From the NCBI GenBank assembly GCA_963377175.1, contig CAUJNA010000193.1, forward strand, positions 48,501 through 112,500: a stretch of DNA of 64,000 nt, in the 5' to 3' direction. The stretch comes from Effrenium voratum (lineage: Eukaryota; Sar; Dinophyceae; Suessiales; Symbiodiniaceae). Both the position numbers and the translations under genes were made by a program. This document shows positions 33,761-42,920 of this stretch, one piece after another. The first letter of the stretch is position 1. Each line of letters opens with the position of its first letter. The notes beneath the pieces are model-generated. The model saw nothing but the letters and a program-made list of their open reading frames with translations, made no database searches and was not told the DNA's origin.

Positions 33761-33860
33761 ACACTTGGTAATCTAATTACTGCAGCGTGTATTTTTAGTT
33801 TTCTCTTTGTTTGTTTTTTTATAACAAATCGTGTTGGTTGTCGGTTACAGTGGTCATTTT

Positions 33861-34015
33861 GGTGCTGTGTAAGCGCCGTTTACAAGGTACTGCACAAGTG
33901 CCACTTACATCAACATTATGGTGCTGCGTAAGCGCCATTTACAAAGGTAGGCGCAAGTGCCACTTAAATTATGGTGCTGTGTAAGCGCCGTTTACAAAAG
34001 TTAGTGCGCAAGTGC
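33861..34015 (+). repeat. Cluster of hairpin repeats, alternating strong and weak copies
   Basis: GGTGCTGTGTAAGCGCC at 33861, a GGTACTGCACAAGTGCC variant near 33889, GGTGCTGCGTAAGCGCC near 33920 and GGTGCTGTGTAAGCGCC near 33973. CAAGTGCCACTTA remnants lie between them, giving a period of about 55 bases. Probably inside an intron. Confidence 0.82.
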
Positions 34016-34062
34016 ACAATTGCCTATCTTCTCATTGTGTTGATTGTCCTAGGGCAAATTTG

Positions 34063-34341
34063 ATGAGCAAGATCTCAAAGAATAAGACCGACAAAACCGA
34101 CACGAACGGCGACGAGGGTCAGGCTGGAGGCCGTGGTGCTGGAGGCCGTGGCCGTGGTCGAGGACGTGGTCGAGGCAACGGCGAAAAGAATCAGAAGCGG
34201 AAAGATGATGGTGAGAGTGGCGAACGAAACCAGACCACCAAGAAAGCCAAGACAGATATCATCGATGCTTTGATCAAAATGCAGGATGACAAGGACGAGG
34301 AAGAGGCCGACGGTCCTGAGGATGAGGACTTGCCAGCGTGA
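34063..34341 (+). CDS. RG-rich nuclear-type protein or last exon
   Basis: A 92-aa frame starting MSKISKNKTDKTD. It has a Gly/Arg block (GGRGRGRGRGRGNGEKN), a basic KRK/KKAK region and an acidic tail (DEEEADGPEDEDLPA). RGG/RG boxes bind RNA and nucleic acids and are often arginine-methylated. It may be a separate gene or the C-terminal exon of the preceding protein (a CCTAG acceptor-like site lies at about 34048-34052). Confidence 0.5.
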   Translation: MSKISKNKTDKTDTNGDEGQAGGRGAGGRGRGRGRGRGNGEKNQKRKDDGESGERNQTTKKAKTDIIDALIKMQDDKDEEEADGPEDEDLPA

Positions 34342-34860
34342 AAGCTTTAGAAAATAATACCAAAGAGTTGTTGCCAAAGATCAGCTCAAAACTTGGGCTT
34401 GGAAGCACGGTCAACTAAATTCAACTGGAGCTTTGCAGCAAACAATACACAATGCAATGCAAGACTGGTCAAACAATACCGAGCAATTTGTCAGTTGACC
34501 GGCCCGGCCATCTCCGAGTCAGTCCCCCAGAGACTTTAGGACCCTCAGGTCGCAAATGCACAAGCGAGCTGAAAAAAAGAGGTGCTGAATAAGCGCTTTT
34601 GCAGCACTGTTGAAACATAATAAAACAAACATATCATCTACCGGTGGTCCCAAGCGCTGGGCAAGCGCTTAAGAAACAAACACCAATCATCGAAATTCAT
34701 TCTTGGATCTTTATCTTGTTTAAGTGACAGGCGCTTTTTCAGGTCGCCTTCCTGGTTGTGAGGCCCAAGCCTTGCCCACCGCCAGGTCGCAACGCTGTGG
34801 TGACGGTGATGAAGGCCTGAGGGGTGATGGTGCAGTTGTGCAGTTGTTAAAAGTTACCTT
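34342..34860. other. Intergenic with two hairpin repeats
   Basis: GGTGCTGAATAAGCGCTTTTGCAGCAC near 34582 is an extended palindrome; AGCGCTGGGCAAGCGCTT lies near 34652. No gene is supported. The bases near 34729 carry a half copy (GGCGCTTTTTCAGG). Confidence 0.6.
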
Positions 34861-35146
34861 GGTGCTGAAGAAGCGCTTTCGCAGCACCATGAAGTTATTT
34901 GGAATGTGAGCTGTTATGTTAATATCATTATACCTTAGTGCTGAAGAAGCGCTTTCGCAGCACCGTGAAGTTATCTGGCACGAGAGCATTGTTAATATTA
35001 TTACAGCTTAGTGCTGAAGAAGCGCTTTCGCAGCACCATGAAGTTATTTGGCATGGGAGCATTGTCAAGATTATTATACCTTAGTGCTGAACAAGCGCTT
35101 TCGTAGCATCATGAAATTATTTGCACATGGTGCTGAAGAAGCGCTG
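34861..35146 (+). repeat. Tandem array of extended palindromes, about 73-76-bp period
   Basis: Hairpin starts at 34861, 34937, 35010, 35083 and 35129. The first three have the 26-base palindrome GTGCTGAAGAAGCGCTTTCG...CAGCAC; the fourth is a degraded variant. Each of the first four is followed by (C)AT/CGTGAAGTTATTTGG. The array lies immediately upstream of the methyltransferase start (35181), where a promoter would be. Confidence 0.92.
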
Positions 35147-35180
35147 TGACTTACGCCGCTTTTGCAGCAATTGGATCAAG

Positions 35181-36294
35181 ATGGGCAAGCGCAAACGGTC
35201 AGTTCCTTTGACCTTCGGGTCAGCCTGCTCGGGCATTTGTTCTGAGCTTTTTGCGGCAGAGATGCTGGGCCTGGAGGTGCGCCCGGTGTTCGCCTGCGAT
35301 TGCAACCAACATGTCACGAAGGTGAGCCAACATCTTTGGAGCCATGAACAGTACTTCAACAACGTGTTTGACAAAGAGTTTCTTCGGGATGCTCCTACAG
35401 TGGACTTCTTCCTGGGTGGGTTCCCTTGTCAGCCCTTTAGCCTGCAGGGCCTAGGGCAAGGAGTGGCTGATGAAGCGAATGGTACGGTGATCTATGAGCT
35501 GTTGAAGTACATCAAAGAGCGGCAACCCACAACGTTTGTCTTGGAGAATGTGAAGGGGCTCTTGACCCAACATCCACAAGTGCTGATGGAAATTATGAAG
35601 CACCTTCGTGGCTTGAAGGTGACGGGAACCAGAAAGCCTTTGTACACGGTGCTGTGCAAGTGCCTGAATGCCCGCAATCACGGCTTGCCTCAGAACCGCG
35701 AGAGAATCGTGGTGATTGGGATGCTGAACGCCAAGAAAACCCATGACTTTGCTTGGCCCATGTCTGCCCCTAAGTCGAATTTGATTTCTGGAATTGCGTT
35801 TTTGTTGTTTATCCCTTCGCTTATTTATTGGAACACAGCTTGTTGGTTGTTTTAGTTTCCACCGTTTTACACTGAGGTTGAGATGCAGCCGTGAACCCGC
35901 TTCATCAACGACAAGGATGTGGGAGATGAATCAGATTTGAACAGCCTCAACAAAACTGAGCTGAACAACCTACATGAGTCCTACCAGAAAATCCGTGCTG
36001 GGGGAGGCAAACCAACCCAGGGCTTCTATGTCGTTAACCTGGGTGCACTACAACCTGGGTTACTTGCCATGTTTGACAAGAAGCCGCTGTGGGAGCCGTG
36101 GGTACTGGTTGAGTTGGTTGAAAAGGAAGATTACTGCGAAGGAGATGTGGGCGCTTCAGGGGCTGCCAAAGAAGGTGTACCCGAAAGATGTGGTCACAGA
36201 GACTCAGTTGGGCTACATTGTGTGGAACGCAATCCCAATTCCGCTTCTGGCCAATGTGATGAGCAGCATGTTTGACGCCTGCCCGTTGCATTAA
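35181..36294 (+). pseudogene. C5 DNA cytosine methyltransferase, probably frameshifted
   Basis: Exon 1 from the ATG at 35181 encodes motif I (LTFGSACSG, residues 10-18), motif IV with the catalytic Cys83 (GGFPCQPFS), motif VI (FVLENVKG, residues 119-126) and motif VIII (QNRERIVVIG, 171-180). It ends near 35772 (AA|GTCGAA). The intron ends at or after 35888; the frame that follows (GDESDLNSLNKTELNNL) has a TGA at 35892, so the acceptor is uncertain. The target-recognition and motif IX/X part (KITAKEMWALQGLPKKVY, then LGYIVWNAIPIPLLANV) is in another frame, shifted near 36120, with no intron long enough to explain it. The enzyme family methylates cytosine in DNA; this copy is probably inactive unless the shift is a sequencing error. 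Cytosine methyltransferases captured by mobile elements are known in dinoflagellates. Confidence 0.85.
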
Positions 36295-36452
36295 TTTAGG
36301 CAAGACCGCTTCGCTTCGCGAAAACGGTTGGCTGAAACAAGTCGGCAGTCCATGAAACAGTTTCTTGTTTTCACGTTTTACATCCTCAATGTCGTGAAGC
36401 AGCTTCGGCCCCAACAGGTCTGCAGCTCCGCCTCTGCGGTGTGCCGGGTCAC

Positions 36453-37090
36453 TCAGCGGCGGCGATGCAGTTTCCTGTCAAGCTTGGCCACGGTTGAGTA
36501 TACGGACTCAGGGTTCAGGTCCACATAGTTTTGGTACACTTTTCGGGATTCGATTTGGGACCATGCCACTCTGATATTCCAGCCCCTGCAAGTTCTGAGA
36601 TAGAATGCCGCCGGCCAGAATGGCTACGGATATTCTGGCCATTAAGTAGGTCAGGATACTTTTCCTTGAACTTTGCCACGAAGCCATCACGATGTTTGCG
36701 AATGTGCCTGGCAACTATATCCTTTGTTATCGGCTTCCCTTTTCCTTTCCCTGAGGCAGGGAAGACATACCCTGATTTCGGCCATTTCCATCCGGTTCCG
36801 CCTGTCTTCTTCCATTCTTTGATCATTGCCACTGTTGATGGAAGGATAGGTTTCCATATGGCTTTATGCTTCTTGAACTTGTCCAGCCAAACACGGTTCC
36901 TCCTCAAGTCGACGTGCTCAGCTTTCAGCCGACAGACCTGAGTGACTCGAACACATAGAGACTCGATCAAGCACACAATGATATAATACTTCAACTCCGC
37001 GTAGGTCTTCAAGTACTTTGTCCATTCTTTCCATGGCTGCCCCTGCAACGCGTGAGCGCGGCCGAGCTTCTTCCCCATGTTTGTCCACAC
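36453..37090 (-). pseudogene. Tyrosine recombinase, probably frameshifted
   Basis: Reading on the - strand from the ATG at 37090, the core shows Arg48 (SLCVRVTQVCRLKAEHVDL), a Lys-rich beta hairpin (DKFKKHKAIWKPIL) and the HxxR box (SHSGRRHS, His157 and Arg160). After GAGISE the frame breaks near 36565. Its partner frame then gives SRKVYQNYVDLNPESV, supplying the nucleophile-type Tyr, and ends at 36453. Family members cut and rejoin DNA through this Tyr; without the frame repair the nucleophile is missing. It points opposite to the methyltransferase and converges on it. It could be an active part of the element's own mobility machinery or a captured Crypton/DIRS-type gene. No N-terminal arm-binding domain is visible. 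Confidence 0.78.
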
Positions 37091-37184
37091 GCTCCAAGTC
37101 CTATGTATTTAACTTGAATGTCATAGGCTCGCGTTTGGGCTAGTAATAATGATACCATCATGCTGAGGATCTTGGGAACATATC

Positions 37185-37660
37185 GGTGCTGAGCAAGCGC
37201 CTGCGGAACAAACCTTTTTCGCCGCATAATGTACCTTTCACTAGCTTGGTGCTGAACAAGCGCCATTTTTTGAATTCCAGCCAAGGATAATGATGGCGCT
37301 TGCGCAGCGCCCTTACGTGGCAATTTTGCCAAGATTGAGGTTCGAGATCAGATGTCGTGTCATGTTGCTTCACTATTTTTTTGACTAGGTGCTGAGCAAG
37401 CACCCACAAGAGCCCAACCAACTGGTGCTGAGCAAGCGCTTTTTCAGCACTCTGGTAGAAACTAGCGATTAAACACTCCGGAACTGAGGCCCCAGACGAC
37501 GGGTCCATGTCTGACTGGCCAGCCCAGAGCCCAGAGCCGCCGATCCTGCAGGTTCCACTGTCGCAATAATAATAGTAATAGAGTGTTTGGATCCCTTTGC
37601 AGTTCAGTGCTGGAAAAGCGCTTTTCAGATAAGTGATACTGGTGCTGAGGAAGCGCCGCT
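37185..37660. repeat. Seven dispersed hairpin repeats
   Basis: GGTGCTGAGCAAGCGCC at 37185, GGTGCTGAACAAGCGCC near 37247, GGCGCTTGCGCAGCGCC near 37293, GGTGCTGAGCAAGCACC near 37388, the extended GGTGCTGAGCAAGCGCTTTTTCAGCAC near 37424, AGTGCTGGAAAAGCGC near 37605 and GGTGCTGAGGAAGCGCC near 37640. They fill the gap between the recombinase and the coiled-coil gene. Confidence 0.88.
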
Positions 37661-37710
37661 GAAACCCACTTGTCAAACTCAATTGCCGCCTGCTGTTTTT
37701 CCATCTCAAG

Positions 37711-38880
37711 ATGGAGCGGGGCGCGGACAGCGAAGGGCGCTGGGTTTGGCACCCATGGTCTGGGCCAGGGAGTGACGGAGGGCTCGGCAACAGCCGCAGC
37801 AACCGGCAGAACGCGTGCCGCGAGCAGCGGTTGGAGAGGCGGCAGCTCCAGCAGCAGCTCCAGCAGCAGCAGCAGCAGCTCCAGCAGCAGCTCCAGCAAG
37901 CGCAACAGGACCTGGCCGGCTGCAAGCACGAAAATGAGCAACTGCAACAGCAGATGCTGCAGTCAGTGCCGCAAGAGCAGGCGCAGCAGTTGCAACAGCA
38001 GTTGGCACAGTCGCAGCAACAGGTGCAACAAGCGCTGCAGCAAATCCAGGAACAGCAACAGCAGTTGAAGACGGCCGGGCAGCAGCTGCAGCATGCAGCG
38101 CAGCAGTCACAACAGCAGCTGCAGCAGGCTCAGCAGCGAATCCTGCAACTGCAACAGCACTTGCGACAACTGGAGCAGCAGTTGCAGGAGACACAGCAGC
38201 TGCTGTCGCAGGCAGTGCCACAAGAGCAGCTGCAATGGGATGTGCAGCAGCTCAATGACCAGAGGAAGAACCTGGAGGACATCGGGTCGTGTGCTGGGTC
38301 AAAAAAAACTGACGTGAGTTCATAATTGCCGTGGTGCTGCACAAGCGCTACTTACATGGTTAAAACATGTTGCTGGTTTTCATTTTTTCATATTGGACCG
38401 GTGCTGAATAAGCGTCGGCGCCAAACAAGCCTAAGCACGGCCATCCTGCAGGACCGCTACCACAGCTGCAAAACGCAGCTCCGTGAAACGCAGATGAAGA
38501 ACCGCCAGCTGCTGGAGAAGATGGATGAGATAAAAAAGAACCAAGAGGAGAAAGACAAACAAGAAAAGGAACGGAAAGAAGAGAAAGATAGGAAGAAAAG
38601 AAGGAAAAAGGAGGAGGAGGAGGAGGGGGGGGAGTGCGATGGCGAGCCCCCGAAGAAGGAAAAGAAGGACAAAGGAGGAGCTTCACGGAAGCAGAAAAAG
38701 ACGAACGAAAAGAATGAAAGCAAAGCGGATGAGGGCGACGGAGGAGCCTCAAATAAGGAGGAAAAGAAGAAGGCCGGCTCACAGGACGACGAAGAGAAGA
38801 AAGAGGATCCGGGTGCCAAGGGAAAGGAAAAGAAGAAGGAGGATGAGGGCGCCAAAGGAAAGGCAAAGAGAAAGAGCTGA
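37711..38880 (+). CDS. Spliced Gln-rich / Lys-Glu-rich coiled-coil protein
   Basis: Exon 1 is 37711-38313 and exon 2 is 38452-38880, joined by a 138-base GT-AG phase-0 intron (donor GAC|GTGAGT, acceptor CCTGCAG|GAC). The roughly 343-aa product starts MERGADSEGRW. Residues 45-195 are an almost pure Gln/Leu heptad coiled coil (LQQQLQQ units), followed by QDRYHSCKTQLRETQMKNRQ and a long Lys/Glu tail with GGASRKQKK and GAKGKEKKK-like repeats ending KRKS. It is likely a nuclear self-associating or nucleic-acid-binding protein; no enzyme domain is visible. Two hairpin repeats (38332 and 38400) lie inside the intron. Low complexity means chance similarity to many proteins, so a function cannot be assigned. 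Confidence 0.7.
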
Positions 38881-39560
38881 GGGCGCCGGTGAGCCTGAGT
38901 AGAGCCCGCAACGCCAGTCCGGGTGGGGTCCAGAGCCAGTCCAGTTTGTGAAAAAGCGCAATCAACAAAGACTACGGTACCTACAACCACCAGTTCAGTG
39001 CTGTTGAGGGGACCATGAGGATTGAATCGGATGTTCACTGCTGCGATTTCGGCAACGGACCTACCGTCACCACGTTTCAAGGCAAAAACTTGCCAACGGC
39101 ATCTTCAAATGCTACGAAAAAATGCTGCTTTCCGGTGCTGAACAAGCGCTGCAATTCCCCACCACCGAGTCGACTACCACCCGTTGATTTTCTATAGGCA
39201 GAGGGGTTTGTCCAACGCCTTTTGAGTTTCCGGGTGCTGAAAAAGCGCTCAGTTCCCAACCGCCGCAACTAACAGGTTTTTACCAGGTGCTGAAAAAGCG
39301 CCGAGGTTGCCAACCACCCCAACAGGTTTTCCAGGTCCTGGTCGCTGCGTTGCCAAGGTCCCGTTGGCATTGGCGCTGGGCCTGACGTCTCGCACTGCGG
39401 ATCTCAGAAAAGGGTTCGGAGAAGGGCATGTTTTTGTATTTTTGATACCTATCATTGAAGGCCATAGGCGTGAAATATGGATTGCTAAAATTGAAGTACG
39501 GGCTTTGCGCTGCGCGCAAAAATGTTGCGGTTCAGCTTTTTTACATGTAATTTTAGCTTC
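38881..39560. other. Gene-to-TIR spacer with hairpins
   Basis: Hairpin repeats near 39136 (GGTGCTGAACAAGCGCT), 39232 (GGTGCTGAAAAAGCGCT) and at 39286-39302 (GGTGCTGAAAAAGCGCC). Short open frames only. Confidence 0.7.
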
Positions 39561-41791
39561 CCCGGCCGCCTTTTGGGTCTAAAGGCGGCCCCCGAAGACT
39601 ATTTTAAGCTTTGCCAAAATCCCATGGTTTTTGCAAGGTTATTTAGCCCTGGGTCCACAAAAGCCTCAAAAATGCAGGGTTTTTCACCCTCGAACTACCA
39701 TGGACCTTTTTGGGGTTCTGATTTTTGCAGGGTTATTCATGCCTAGGTCCACGGAAGCCTCAAACATGTGGATTTCTTGATCTGGACAAGGTGTCTTTCC
39801 CATATTAAAAGCTGCATTTGTGCCCAACTTGTGGATTGCACCAAAAGATGAACTGGTTTGACAGTTCACTAACAGACAGAAATCTTTCCAAATCTGGCAC
39901 CCTCACGGGGGTGCCAGATGGCAACCCCTCAAGATGAGTGCCAAAATCCGGGACGGGTCGCTGGATGGGACCTTTGACACTCCCCAAAAATGCAGGTTTT
40001 TGGATCTTGTTTGGGTTAAGATGGGCATGTTTTCTATAATGACTGTACGAATGACCCATGTCAATCAATGACAACGGCCCCGCAATCATGTATGTATGCA
40101 CGGGCTGCGCCCTTCACATGGCACGCAATGATGAAAATTCAAGGGTTCATGAACATACAAGTTGGTTCTAAGAATAGGGTTCGCGTACTGTGAATAGTTG
40201 CCTCAATGAAGGGTCTTCGGCTCCTCTCTTGGCCAACCGCTTCAACGTCAAATTTGTTCAATCATCCATACCAAACAGTTGTTCAATCATCCTCAAATGG
40301 GTTGATGGTAAGTAAGCGTGTGTTTACGAACATCTGTTTTTTCTTCTAAAGAAATGGCATAAAGAAATGGCATGGTGCTGCGGACGCGCCCCCCAATTCT
40401 ATGTAATTACTTCTTGAGCTGAAAATCAAGATGCGCATCCCCTGGTATTGCAAACTTCACTTCAATGTCTTGGATTGCAAATGATTTCGTTGTTTTGCAT
40501 TCTGGTTCCCACTGCCATCAAGTTTGGTTGCGTTCGAAACTGACTGTATCAATACTTAAGATGAGTGCTGAAAAAGCGCTAACAAATGATGTTTCATGTT
40601 CCATGACGTTAGTTCCATGATGTCCCCAAAAATAATTGCTGGTTCCATGATGTCCATGCACTGGCGCTTATGCAGCGCCAAGCAGATGGCGCTTACCCAG
40701 CACCATCTGCTGGCGCTTGTGCAGCACCAAGCGATGACGCTTACACAGCACCATCAGCTGGCGCTTATGCAGCACCCAGCGACGACGCTTACCCAGCACC
40801 AGCTGCTGGCGCTTACACAGCACCAATTCGGGTGTGCGAAGGGTCTTCCTTAAAAAATAAACAATCCATAAGATCCCAGTTGTTTGTCCGCCCTGCCCCC
40901 CCCCACCACCTTAATGCAGCCTAGTGGCAATGGCGCGCGTGGGACCCGACCGGCGGAGAAATCATGGTGGATTGCGTCAGCATGTTGAATTCATATGTCT
41001 TATGACGCATGTTGGCTTGAATCTGAACAAGTGAAAATGAAATCGTGGAAAATCAAGTGGGGCAGGTGTGAATTGCTTGAAAGTTGCCAGGCTGCAGGAA
41101 ACTGAACTTTCAACGTGTAAGCTCGGCTTAGGCAAAGCGACTGGTTCAAAAATGGATGTTTTTTTTGCAAACTTAAATGTTCAACTTGGAAAGCCAAACA
41201 AAAAGGGATAACATGGTTTGACATAGTCCAACATAGGCATTTTTTAAAAGAGGGGCCCGGGAAGACTGCCCCAAAACCCCCGGGTCCTCTTCCCGGGTCC
41301 CTCTTTTTTACAGCACTGTCTCATCCTGATCCTCCTTTTAAAAACATCCCAAAAAGGGGATACAATCCCTATTTTCTTTGTTTATTTGCTGCAGTGAGCG
41401 CCCAAGCAAAGAGTGTTCAAGAGCTGACACTTCAGCCGCCCTACTAAAGTAGGGGGTGGAGGGGGAGGGGGGGGGGCTACACAAACCCTCCTTTTCATTT
41501 TTCTTCTGGAGAGGAGGATTGGCGTGGGAAGGGGCGCGCTCTATATTTGCATAGTATAGACTATATATATGTATACAGGCCGGTGTTTGGCAGCTTGAGC
41601 GACAATGGGCCGCCAGTAAAACATAGGCTTTGAGTAAAACATGGTCGAGGCCAAGTTTTATCAGTACACAAGGTCCGACCACAGAAAACTCGGTATGGAC
41701 GTGCTGGGTTCACTGGAGCAGTGCAGCTTTGGGAGGCATCAAGCCAACCGAAAACCAAAAGCACAAAAGCACATACCAAAGCACCCCCCAG
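39561..41791 (-). repeat. Right terminal inverted repeat, 2.23 kb
   Basis: Inverted copy of 20333-22556. Starts internally at CCCGGCCGCCTTTTGGGTC and ends at the tip ACCAAAGCACCCCCCAG. It contains an extra short TGCATACATA-like insert near 40089 that is absent at left. No gene is supported in it. Confidence 0.93.
40662..40824 (-). repeat. Array of seven hairpin units, 24-bp period (right TIR)
   Basis: Mirror copy of the array at 21304-21465 (GGCGCTTNNNCAGCACC on the + strand). Confidence 0.9.
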
Positions 41792-41795
41792 TGGG
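41792..41795 (+). repeat. Target-site duplication TGGG, right copy
   Basis: Follows the right tip directly; it is the first codon (Trp) of the resumed PLE ORF1 frame. Confidence 0.8.
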
Positions 41796-42810
41796 ACAAG
41801 CACCGCCACAGCACCAGCAACACGGGCAACTGGAGCAGTCAGGACAAGCGACAGTCCTGGCCACAGCAGCAACCTGAGCAACAACCGCCTCCCCCACCCC
41901 GCACTGGCCGCAACAACGCCAGCACGCCCCCTTCCCCTGCACCCGCGGCGGCTTTCCCTACCCCCCCTCCCCGCCCTGCACCTCCCCAACCCTCCCCCCA
42001 GCACCCCTTGGATGATGCTGAAGACCTGGAGCCCCCTCCATCGAGGCAGAGCCCAACGCAAACTCCGACAACCGGTGGCTTGATCTATGGCAAAGCGTCA
42101 TGGACACAGCCAAGACTGACCCAATGCGAGTTCCCAAGTTTAGGGAGTTGGGGGAGTTGGACCCACTTCCAGCCTTGGACATCTCCAGAATGGAACAGAC
42201 CAAGATCATTTTGAGGAACCTGGACCCTGCCTTGCCACCTTCACATGCCGACCTCCTCGCAGAATGCTGGGAACTGCGAACCATGGACATGGATGAGCCC
42301 ATAGCGTTCGACCCCAGCTTCTACCATCTCCTGGGACGGGAATCACATGGCATGGTGTTCGCAACCGCTTGGTTTCCCCGACCACACCCTTGGCCGGTCG
42401 CTGGTGGGCACCCGGAAGCTGGATCCGGCACAGCTTCCCATCACGCTGTCATGTATGTACACGGCACCACCCCGGATCGAATGCGCCGCATGTCCTATGA
42501 GAACATGATCCGGCCTGCTGCATGGAGGCCTGAGAACCATGACTACCCGAGCTTTGGATGCTATGCTCAGGCCACTCCCACAACCTGCAATCCCGACACG
42601 TTAAACTTCACCATCGGAAAGTCTCAGCTTGGGGCCATCGCTTTTGGGGAACTGCGCTCCGTCAGTCAGCACAAGATCTTGGAGTCCGGGGGAAGCCACG
42701 AGGACCAGCGCAACGTGCGGCGCCACTTTGCATGCCGCAGAGGCAAGAAATGGTGCATCCACTCCAAGTACGCCATGCTGAGAGGTGTCGCGCTGCAGCG
42801 CCCGGCGTAG
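41796..42810 (+). pseudogene. PLE ORF1, 3' half, with ADP-ribosyltransferase-like fold candidate
   Basis: The resumed frame (DKHRHSTSNTGNWSSQDKR) goes into a Gln/Pro-rich linker. A frame from 42100 encodes 236 aa: MDTAKTDPMRVPKFRELGEL, later AVMYVHGTTPDRM, PSFGCYAQATPT, FGELRSVSQHKIL and ACRRGKKWCIHSKYAMLRG. The spacing of an HGT box, a G-x-Y-A-Q box and later Glu/Gln strands resembles the ADP-ribosyltransferase fold seen in many dinoflagellate retroelement proteins, from memory. The catalytic Glu could not be fixed by eye. It is cut off from its 5' half by the 21.5-kb insertion. Confidence 0.5.
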
Positions 42811-42920
42811 CGGGGCGCGAACCGTACCATATTCCATTTGACCAGGAAAAGAACTGATGCACGGTTTGTTCGCTTTGTTGCCTTTTCTGTGACCGATCGT
42901 TTGCCATACGACCCTTCCTT

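Larger units (their letters stand above)
20333..41791. mobile_element. 21.46-kb DNA element with 2.2-kb TIRs
   Basis: The left arm 20333-22556 and right arm 39561-41791 are inverted copies, nearly identical over their whole length. The tips are CTGGGGGGTGCTTTGG and its complement. TGGG is duplicated at the borders. Deleting the element and one TGGG restores a continuous Trp codon and frame of the PLE ORF1, which independently fixes both borders. Between the arms lie seven coding units plus dispersed hairpin repeats. A 4-bp duplication does not match the usual 8 bp of hAT elements even though a hAT-like protein is encoded. Unrelated 4-bp makers (Sola, Ginger, Academ-like) are alternatives for the movement enzyme. 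Confidence 0.88.

Noticed and set aside
38360..39080. - strand Ser/Phe-rich frames opposite the Lys/Glu-rich exon
   Set aside because: Complement of a purine-rich low-complexity exon; no independent support.
20333..41791. Endogenous virus or Polinton/Maverick interpretation of the 21.5-kb element
   Set aside because: No capsid, packaging ATPase, protein-primed polymerase or integrase motif seen; target duplication is 4 bp rather than 6; genes have spliceosomal introns.
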